From Pseudomonadota bacterium (GTDB taxonomy: Bacteria; Pseudomonadota; Alphaproteobacteria; Sphingomonadales; Sphingomonadaceae), in assembly GCA_030271565.1 (NCBI GenBank), contig JARXKR010000019.1:1-13462 (forward strand): a stretch of 13,462 nt of DNA, read 5' to 3'. Numbering within the stretch: position 1 is the first letter of the stretch; each line of letters opens with the position of its first letter. Under the pieces are notes generated by a model, which saw nothing but the letters and a program-made list of their open reading frames with translations, had not been told where the DNA came from and ran no database searches. Made by a program: the position numbers and the translations under genes. Below are positions 1-5,377 of this stretch, one piece after another.

Positions 1-1010
1 TCTACATCCCCGAGCTCAGCTATTTCGTGTTCCAGATGACCTTCGCCATGATCACGCCGGCGCTGTTCATCGGCTCGTTCGCGGAACGGGTGAAGTTCTG
101 GCCGCTGATGCTGTTCACCGCGCTGTGGTCGCTGCTGGTCTATTATCCGATCGCGCACATGGTGTGGTACTGGGCAGGCCCGGACTTCCTCGCCGATGCT
201 CCCAAAGATGCCGGGTTCCTCTATGGCAAGGGCGCGCTCGATTTCGCGGGCGGCACCGTGGTCCACATCAATGCCGGGATCGCCGGGCTGGTCGGCTGCC
301 TGGTGCTCGGCAAGCGGCTCGGCTTCGGCAAGGAAAACACCCCGCCGCATTCGCTGACCATGACCATGATCGGTGCATCCTTGCTGTGGGTGGGCTGGTT
401 CGGGTTCAACGCCGGGTCCAACCTTGAAGCCAACGGAGTGGCCGCAGTGGCTTTCGTCAACACCATGCTGGCGACTTGCGCCGCTGCGCTGAGCTGGGCC
501 GTGATCGAACAGATCGTCCACAAGAAGCCTTCGATGCTGGGTGCGGCTTCGGGCGCGGTCGCCGGACTGGTGGCGATCACTCCGGCCTCGGGCTTCGGTG
601 CGCCGATGAGCTCGATCGTGCTTGGGCTGATCGTCTCGCCGGTGTGCTTTTTCTTCGTCTCGAGCGTGAAGAACAAGTTCAAGTACGACGATACGCTCGA
701 TGTGTTCGGGATCCACTGCATCGGCGGGATCACCGGCGCGCTGGCCACCGGGATCGTCGCCAATCCGGCGCTCGGCGGCCAGGGTTGGATCGATTACACC
801 GTGTTCCCGGCGGTTCCGGGGGCATGGGACACGCTTGGTCAGATGAAGAGCCAGCTGTGGGCGATCGGCACCACGCTGATCTGGTCCGGCGGCGTGTCGG
901 CGCTGCTCCTGATCGGCATCGACAAGACGATCGGGCTGCGGGCCAGCGACGACGCCCAGCGCGAAGGCCTCGACCTCAATGAACACGGCGAGCGCGCTTA
1001 CAACACGTAA
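1..1010 (+). CDS. amt: Ammonium transporter Amt/AmtB (5'-truncated)
   Basis: Integral inner-membrane channel that passes ammonium/ammonia. The reading frame is open from base 3 to the TAA at 1008-1010, so about 335 C-terminal residues are present. The start, and perhaps 100 residues of the usual 400-450, lie outside the window; the GTG at 27 is internal. Family hallmarks are visible: FQMTFAMITPAL near the left edge, AHMVWYW (first histidine of the conserved pore pair), WVGWFGFNAGS, and FGIHCIGGITGA (second pore histidine). Many hydrophobic segments run throughout. The tail ends with GLDLNEHGERAYNT, the family's cytosolic C-terminus that takes part in GlnK/PII control. A glnK gene often precedes amt, but that side is not in the window. 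A strong terminator lies 94 bp downstream. The family call is secure. Confidence 0.96.
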   Translation, partial: YIPELSYFVFQMTFAMITPALFIGSFAERVKFWPLMLFTALWSLLVYYPIAHMVWYWAGPDFLADAPKDAGFLYGKGALDFAGGTVVHINAGIAGLVGCLVLGKRLGFGKENTPPHSLTMTMIGASLLWVGWFGFNAGSNLEANGVAAVAFVNTMLATCAAALSWAVIEQIVHKKPSMLGAASGAVAGLVAITPASGFGAPMSSIVLGLIVSPVCFFFVSSVKNKFKYDDTLDVFGIHCIGGITGALATGIVANPALGGQGWIDYTVFPAVPGAWDTLGQMKSQLWAIGTTLIWSGGVSALLLIGIDKTIGLRASDDAQREGLDLNEHGERAYNT

Positions 1011-1103
1011 CGCCCAGCCAGACGAAATTGGCGGGGTCGGGGTTCCTCGTCTCCTCCCTCGGTCTCGCCAACCCACGTTCCTCCTGCGAACGACAACTTG
1101 AAT

Positions 1104-1133
1104 GGGCCGGGGCGAAAGCTCCGGCCCCTTTTT
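1104..1133 (+). terminator. Rho-independent terminator of amt
   Basis: A 10-bp stem (1104-1113 with 1118-1127, one G-U pair, otherwise G-C/C-G) is closed by a GAAA tetraloop at 1114-1117 and followed at once by C and five T (1129-1133). It lies 94 bp after the amt stop on the same strand. The intervening 1011-1103 shows no gene or clear signal. Confidence 0.9.
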
Positions 1134-1152
1134 CGTGAGCTTGGGAAGGAGG

Positions 1153-1311
1153 CCTAGATCCTCTCCATTTTTCCTCTTGGACAAATGGGGAGGTGGCAGT
1201 TCCGAAGGAACTGACGGAGGGGTTTCTGGGCGGGCGTTGATGCCCCTCCGTCTGGCTCTTCGAGCCAGCCACCTCCCCATTTGCACTTCGTGAAAATGGA
1301 GAGGATCAAGG
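1153..1311. repeat. Multi-branched palindromic intergenic element (double four-way junction)
   Basis: The outer arms 1153-1171 and 1293-1311 pair with one A-A mismatch (15 bp perfect at 1157-1171/1293-1307). Next come two small facing hairpins, 1172-1181 (TCC/GGA) and 1284-1292 (CAC/GTG, loop TTC). A perfect 16-bp stem follows (1182-1197/1268-1283). Inside it are three arms: 1198-1212 (AGTTCC/GGAACT, loop GAA), 1213-1252 (GACGGAGGGG/CCCCTCCGTC, 20-nt loop) and 1253-1267 (TGGCTC/GAGCCA, loop TTC). Each helix abuts the next with no unpaired base at either junction. The element fills the convergent gap between amt and the nitronate monooxygenase gene and ends 2 bp from the latter's stop codon. 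It encodes no credible protein. From memory, palindromic intergenic repeats with a GACGGAGGGG-type core are dispersed in alphaproteobacteria; mobility and function here are unknown. Confidence 0.85.
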
Positions 1312-1313
1312 AA

Positions 1314-2315
1314 TTACCGCGCCAGCGCGGCTTCGCTTTGGTCCATCAGTTGCTGGATTATGTCTGCAACCGGCTCTTCGGAATTCACCATCCCGACCGA
1401 CTGCCCGGCCATGACCGAGCCGCTTTCGACGTCGCCGTCGATCACCGCGCGGCGCAACGCGCCGGCCCAGAAGTGCTCGATCTGGAGCTGCGCCTCGCCC
1501 ATATCGACCTTGCCCTGATCGAGCAGCAAGGCCACCTCGCGCTGCTTGGCGGTGAATTCTTCGCTACCCTTGTTCTTGAGCGCGCGGACCGGGATCACCG
1601 GCAGCCGCGGATCGACCTGGACCGAGGTCACCGCATCGCGCGCATTGGCGCGGAAGAACGCCTTCTTGAATGCAGGGTGCGCGATGCTTTCGGTGGCGCA
1701 GGCAAAGCGCGTGCCGAGCTGGACTCCTACCGCCCCCATTTCGAGGTAAGCTGCGATCATGTCGCCGCGCCCGATCCCGCCGGCGACAAAGACCACATGG
1801 CTCTCCGCCAGTTCGGGGAGGAATTCCTGCGCCAGCACGCTAGTCGCGACCGGGCCAATGTGGCCGCCGGCCTCGCTGCCCTCGATCACCAAGGCATCCG
1901 CACCAGAGCGCAGCAGCTTCTTGGCCAGCGCCAGTGTCGGCGCGAAGACCAGCACTTTCGCCCCGAACGCCTTGATCGCATCGACGCTGCCCTTGGGCGG
2001 AATCCCGCCAGCGAGCACCACGTGGCTGACCCGGTGCTTGGCGCAGACCGCGATCAGGTCGACCAGCATCGGGTGCATGGTGATCAGGTTGACCCCGAAC
2101 GGCTTGGCCGTCAGCGCCTTGGTCGCCGCGATTCCGGTCTCGAGCAAGTCGGGCGTCATCGCCCCGCAGGCAATCACCCCGAACCCGCCGGCATTGCTGA
2201 TCGCCGAGACCAGGTTGCGCTCGCTGACCCAGCTCATCGCCCCGCACAAGATGGCATATTCGGTGCCAAGGAAATCGCAGCCGCGCTTCATCAGCGCTTT
2301 GGTCTTGTCATGCAC
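1314..2315 (-). CDS. Nitronate monooxygenase-family flavoprotein (2-nitropropane dioxygenase-like)
   Basis: FMN-dependent TIM-barrel enzyme of the NMO/2-nitropropane dioxygenase family, 333 aa, a typical length. Classical members oxidise alkyl nitronates; related members act as enoyl reductases (FabK), so the substrate is not certain. Visible blocks: AGGFGVI (42-48), PFGVNL (72-77), GSEAGGHIG (146-154, with the family's conserved histidine), VAGGIG (177-182) and GAVGVQLGTRF (194-204), which form the FMN phosphate and flavin sites. No signal peptide or TM segment, so cytosolic. The start is a GTG at 2315 with an AGGGG purine run about 10 nt upstream; the next ATG would be codon 9. It lies 59 bp after the acetyltransferase gene on the same strand and may be the last gene of the phaE-phaC run. 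Its 3' end nearly touches the palindromic element. Confidence 0.88.
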   Translation of the reverse strand: MHDKTKALMKRGCDFLGTEYAILCGAMSWVSERNLVSAISNAGGFGVIACGAMTPDLLETGIAATKALTAKPFGVNLITMHPMLVDLIAVCAKHRVSHVVLAGGIPPKGSVDAIKAFGAKVLVFAPTLALAKKLLRSGADALVIEGSEAGGHIGPVATSVLAQEFLPELAESHVVFVAGGIGRGDMIAAYLEMGAVGVQLGTRFACATESIAHPAFKKAFFRANARDAVTSVQVDPRLPVIPVRALKNKGSEEFTAKQREVALLLDQGKVDMGEAQLQIEHFWAGALRRAVIDGDVESGSVMAGQSVGMVNSEEPVADIIQQLMDQSEAALAR

Positions 2316-2374
2316 TTGGCGAATTCCCCTGTGTGGTCCTGACCCGCGCCTATAGGTGGCTGCAATCAGGCTTG

Positions 2375-2917
2375 CTAGTCGCCAAACGCCTCGCGCCGCG
2401 CTGCTGCGCCAGCCGGATCAAGCGACAGCACGGCGAGATCGTGAAGCGAGCCGTCGGCGGCTTTGACCTGACCCAGCAGCATCGCCTCGGCCCGAAACCC
2501 GGCTTCCTCGAACAAGGTAATCGCGCCGGCCTGATCGGGGGTCATCCGCGCGGTCAGCTTGCCTGCTCCGGCTGCGATTGCATCGGTAACGATCTGGTAC
2601 AGGAGCTTGCGCCCCAGACCCTTGCCGCGCCAGTCAGGGGCAACCAGCAAACGCACGTCCCAGACGTGCGGCGACCAGCTGAACCGGTCGGAAATCGCGG
2701 CAATGGTTGCCACCACTTCGCCTTCGGCAACCGCAACAAGGCTGGCGATCTGACCTTGCTCTTGTGCGGTCAGCCACGCCTCGAGCACCTTGGGCTCGCG
2801 GATATCGCGCGCGAGGAACAACAGGTCGTGCGGCGGCATCGCTGCGGCGAACCGCGCCAGTGCCTGGGCGTCGCTGCGGCCGGGTGCGCGGACCGCGATA
2901 TCGGTAACATCAGTCAT
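2375..2917 (-). CDS. GNAT-family N-acetyltransferase
   Basis: 180-aa single-domain GNAT protein, predicted to transfer an acetyl group from acetyl-CoA to an unknown amine. The acetyl-CoA pyrophosphate loop is clear: LVAPDWRGKGLGRKLL at about 91-106, with RGKGLG as the R/Q-x-x-G-x-G/A motif. The strand before it (WDVRLLV) and the later LFEEAGF segment (135-141) match the fold. A longer in-frame start at 2959 exists. I chose the ATG at 2917 because it overlaps the TGA of the PHA synthase gene by one base (TGATG), which implies translational coupling, and because the extra 14 residues sit inside phaC. The substrate cannot be read from sequence. Co-transcription with phaE/phaC suggests, but does not show, a link to PHA or stress physiology. 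Confidence 0.85.
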   Translation of the reverse strand: MTDVTDIAVRAPGRSDAQALARFAAAMPPHDLLFLARDIREPKVLEAWLTAQEQGQIASLVAVAEGEVVATIAAISDRFSWSPHVWDVRLLVAPDWRGKGLGRKLLYQIVTDAIAAGAGKLTARMTPDQAGAITLFEEAGFRAEAMLLGQVKAADGSLHDLAVLSLDPAGAAARREAFGD

Positions 2918-3978
2918 CAGGTACTCTTTTCCGCCAACCATGAATCGAGTCGAGGCCACATCCGCTTGACCGCATTAGGCCCGGCAATCAGGCTGACATG
3001 CCCGCCCTTGAGCACCACCTGCTCCTTGTCCTCGGACCCGATCAGACCGATCAAAGGAGCCGACGCGCCAGTGGTGACGATGTGATCGTGCTCGGCAGTA
3101 ACGTGGAGGAACGGCGCGCTGATTTTGTCCAGCTCGACCGCGCGGCCGCCGACTTTCATCGTGCCTTTCATCAGCGCATTGTCCCACACCAGTTGCTTGG
3201 TGGTTTCGCGGAAATATTCGCCTGCCAGGGGCAGCATGTCGTTGCTCCAGCGGTCGAACATGCGGTGGCCCTTGACGAATTCGTCGTTCCACATGTTGTC
3301 GAGCAGCGCGAAGTTGGCCGCGATGCGCCCCGCCGGGCGCAGCATGTCGAACGCAGTCTGCAGCATTTCGGCCGGCGCGAGCCCAAGCGTATCGACCAGC
3401 CGGTCGACGTCGAAATAGCGCTGGTCCGACCATGCCTGAAACAGTGTCATTGCCTGAAAATCGACCGGCGTGGTGAACACCGCAAGGTTCTTGGGACCTG
3501 CCGCATGGTTGAGCCCCGCCCACAGCACCGACAGCACCCCGCCCATGCAATAGCCGACCAGCGACACGTCGCTCTCACCAGTCAGCCGTTGCACCTCGGC
3601 GATCGAGCCGCCGACGAAGTCCTCGACATAGTCTTTCATGCCGAGCGCGCGATCTTCAGCGCGCGGCGCTTCCCAATCGGCCATGAACACATCGTACCCG
3701 CGCAGCAGCAGGAACTCGACCAGGCTTTGCCCGGGTACCATGTCGAAAATGTAGCCGCGGTTGGTGGTGGCCATGACCAGCAATACCGGCACGCGGTACA
3801 CCTCGTCGGTCAGCGGGTGGTAGTGATAGAGCCTTAGGGGGCCCCGGCTGAGCACCACATCCTTGGGGCTCGCGCCGAGTACCGGCGCGGACGAGGCGAG
3901 GTAGCCGAGCCCCTTGAGGTTGCGCTGGATCGCCCGTTCGACCGCGCTAGGTGCTGTACCTGCGGAGGCAGTGGCCAT
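2917..3978 (-). CDS. phaC: Class III-type poly(3-hydroxyalkanoate) synthase subunit PhaC
   Basis: Alpha/beta-hydrolase-fold polymerase that joins (R)-3-hydroxyacyl-CoA units into polyester granules in the cytoplasm. At 353 aa it matches class III PhaC (about 355 aa), not the roughly 560-600 aa class I enzymes common in alphaproteobacteria. The lipase-like box is GYCMGG with the catalytic Cys at 144. The remaining triad residues are visible as D298 in AEHDHIV and H327 in KGGHVSL, at the spacing expected for the class. The N-terminal residues 1-40 form a short helix-rich lead. The ATG at 3978 overlaps the stop of the PhaE-like gene (TGATG), and the TGA at 2917-2919 overlaps the acetyltransferase start. 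A plain alpha/beta hydrolase is less likely, given the Cys nucleophile and the upstream PhaE-like partner. Confidence 0.88.
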   Translation of the reverse strand: MATASAGTAPSAVERAIQRNLKGLGYLASSAPVLGASPKDVVLSRGPLRLYHYHPLTDEVYRVPVLLVMATTNRGYIFDMVPGQSLVEFLLLRGYDVFMADWEAPRAEDRALGMKDYVEDFVGGSIAEVQRLTGESDVSLVGYCMGGVLSVLWAGLNHAAGPKNLAVFTTPVDFQAMTLFQAWSDQRYFDVDRLVDTLGLAPAEMLQTAFDMLRPAGRIAANFALLDNMWNDEFVKGHRMFDRWSNDMLPLAGEYFRETTKQLVWDNALMKGTMKVGGRAVELDKISAPFLHVTAEHDHIVTTGASAPLIGLIGSEDKEQVVLKGGHVSLIAGPNAVKRMWPRLDSWLAEKST

Positions 3979-4346
3979 CAGGCGTCGGGGCTCGTGCTAG
4001 GCGGTTTGCGGGTGCGGGCAACTGGCGGGCGCGGCGGCGCAGAGTTCGGCGCGACAGTCCGCAGGCTTTGCTCGATCCGCGCCAATGCCGCCTCGATCGT
4101 CGCAAGCCGCGCGCCCAGCGCTTCGAAATCGGCCCGGCTCGGCAGGTTGGCGGCGGCGAGCAGCTTGGCGCTGGCTTCCTGGCTGGCGGCCTGCATCTGC
4201 ATCGCCGCGCCGCTCATCGCCTGCATCGCCTGTGCCGTCTCGGGCTTAGCCAGCAGCTGCGTCCCGTGCTCGTTGACCAGTTTCTCCCACTGGCTCATCC
4301 AGCCGCGCGCCAGTCCGAACGGATCGAGGTTTGGTGTATCGCTCAT
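3978..4346 (-). CDS. phaE: Short PhaE-like PHA synthase partner
   Basis: 122 aa, directly upstream of and overlapping phaC. It has W/Q-rich amphipathic sequence at 12-30, an Ala/Met/Gln-rich helix at 35-66, then LPSR at 68-71. A heptad-like helix follows (about 72-96, ADFEALGARLATIEAALARIEQSL in two halves), and the tail is proline-rich and basic (104-122). The LPSR plus helix block resembles the conserved C-terminal segment of class III subunit PhaE and granule proteins of the PhaM/PhaE type. Known PhaE proteins are usually near 300-360 aa, so this is a miniature version. The start chosen is the ATG at 4346 (MSDTPNLD). Longer forms would need a TTG at 4427, and the Shine-Dalgarno is weak. 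The role is inferred from motif and gene position: it probably activates PhaC or ties it to the granule. Confidence 0.7.
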   Translation of the reverse strand: MSDTPNLDPFGLARGWMSQWEKLVNEHGTQLLAKPETAQAMQAMSGAAMQMQAASQEASAKLLAAANLPSRADFEALGARLATIEAALARIEQSLRTVAPNSAPPRPPVARTRKPPSTSPDA

Positions 4347-4488
4347 CCCGCCGCGATCATTGGCTCGGCAAGGGCCAAGGTCAAGTGCGACAGTTTGGGA
4401 CTTGTTCGCCGCGCGCGCAGCCGCCAAGGACAGCCGCGGTTAATCCCTCCGGGCCGAATGAGCCCCGCGAGTCGCACCCAGAGGCCCC

Positions 4489-5250
4489 TTGCTCAAATCA
4501 CTTCGCGCCTTTGCCGACCTTCACCTCGATTTGCTGCGCGGCAAGGCGGGCGAGCGGTTGACCGGCGCGGTGCTCGCCTTGCTGGCCGAATTGTTCCTGG
4601 TGCTGGCATTGCTGTCGCTCAATTTGGCGGGCGAACCGCCCAAGAAGCCCGGTGCTTTGGTCAGCGTCACGATCGAACAGGATGCACCGCAGTCACCCGA
4701 CCGGCCCAAACCCACGGCCGCACCCTCGGCGAAAAGCCCGCAGGCGCCGCGCGAGGTGCCCGATCAGCCTACCCCCGATACGCCAGTGACCCCGCCGAGC
4801 ACCCCGCCGCCGGCGATCATCCCGGTCAGCAAAACCCAGATGGCGCAGTTCGATATCTCGAACTTGCCCAAGGCTGCCCCGGCGGCGAGGCCCAAATTCG
4901 GCCCGGCCGACACCGGCTCGCCGGGTGACAGCAAGCGGGTCGGTTCGGCCCCCAACGGCCCACCGATGTATGCTGCGGCGTGGTACCGTGAGCCTTATGA
5001 CAGTGAACTCAGCGGTTACCTGTCGACCGCCGATGGCCCGGGCTGGGCACTGATCGCTTGCCGCACTGTGCCCGAATTCCGCGTCGAGGACTGCGTCGGG
5101 CTCGACGAATATCCCAATGGCTCGAACATCGAACGCTCGGTGCTCGCCGCCGCTTGGCAATTCCGCGTGCGCCCGCCGCGGCTTGGCGGCCTGTCGAAAT
5201 ACGGCGAATGGGTCCGGATCAGGATCGATTACGGGATCAGGCGCAATTGA
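4489..5250 (+). CDS. TonB-like single-TM protein with proline-rich linker
   Basis: 253 aa from a TTG start. Layout: short basic N-terminus, one hydrophobic segment at about 25-47 (inner-membrane anchor), a proline-rich stretch at about 49-145 that could span part of the periplasm, and a folded C-terminal domain at about 160-253. That domain, with GYLSTADGPGWALIACRTV and AAWQFRVRPPRLGG, looks like the TonB C-terminal fold and carries two cysteines (191, 202). This layout suggests an energy-transducer-like or envelope protein, but no exbB/exbD neighbours are present. An in-frame TGA at 4459-4461 rules out earlier starts. The TTG has only about 4 nt from GAGG, so a start further down (for example the TTG at codon 15) is possible. 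It is divergent from phaE, with the 4347-4488 gap presumably holding both promoters. Confidence 0.7.
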   Translation: MLKSLRAFADLHLDLLRGKAGERLTGAVLALLAELFLVLALLSLNLAGEPPKKPGALVSVTIEQDAPQSPDRPKPTAAPSAKSPQAPREVPDQPTPDTPVTPPSTPPPAIIPVSKTQMAQFDISNLPKAAPAARPKFGPADTGSPGDSKRVGSAPNGPPMYAAAWYREPYDSELSGYLSTADGPGWALIACRTVPEFRVEDCVGLDEYPNGSNIERSVLAAAWQFRVRPPRLGGLSKYGEWVRIRIDYGIRRN

Positions 5251-5377
5251 TCGTTTTTATAAATCAGTCTGCCCAGTTTAATCTGTTATGACTATTTATG
5301 GGTGCTGATAGGGTTCCTTCCAGCACACCTGGTTTGTGGTATTGTTCCGCACCGCGCCAGAGTCGAAGGAGCTTGTC
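5251..5377 (+). promoter_or_regulatory. AT-rich katG leader with inverted repeat and strong ribosome binding site
   Basis: The first 50 bases after the TonB-like stop are much richer in A/T than the surroundings (TTTTTATAAAT, TTTAATCTGTTATGACTATTTATG), as expected of a promoter. A 6-bp inverted repeat GTGCTG (5302-5307) / CAGCAC (5321-5326) with a 13-bp spacer could be an operator or a leader hairpin. AAGGAG at 5366-5371 sits 6 nt before the ATG at 5378 and fixes the katG start. I cannot assign -35/-10 boxes or an OxyR site with confidence. Confidence 0.4.

Noticed and set aside
1102..1293. 63-codon ORF inside the terminator and palindromic element
   Set aside because: The DNA is explained by the hairpins; no ribosome site and no protein-like composition.
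1146..1312. AAGGA on both sides of the first palindromic element as a target-site duplication
   Set aside because: The left copy (1146-1150) is 2 bp away from the imperfect arm and 6 bp from the perfect one, while the right copy (1308-1312) overlaps the arm. The positions do not match a clean duplication.
1281..2342. Long plus-strand ORF (353 codons) opposite the nitronate monooxygenase gene
   Set aside because: Its protein is rich in Arg, His, Asp and Gln with no recognisable domain, the pattern of an antisense shadow in GC-rich DNA. The opposite strand carries clear flavoenzyme motifs.
2348..2358. TATAGG as a -10 box for the nitronate monooxygenase gene
   Set aside because: No -35 hexamer at an acceptable distance upstream on the minus strand.
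2918..2959. Longer start for the GNAT protein
   Set aside because: It would lie inside phaC. The TGATG overlap at 2917 is a typical coupling junction.
3951..4928. Plus-strand ORF of 325 codons spanning phaE and the start of the TonB-like gene
   Set aside because: It crosses two supported genes in the wrong frame and has a low-complexity Arg/Ala composition with no domain.
5292..5311. CTAT...ATAG pair upstream of katG as an OxyR site
   Set aside because: The spacer is 12 bp; OxyR half-elements are spaced by 7 bp, and the flanking half-sites are missing.
5336..5377. GTG start extending KatG by 14 residues
   Set aside because: ATG 5378 has AAGGAG at 6 nt, and the extension does not resemble KatG N-termini.
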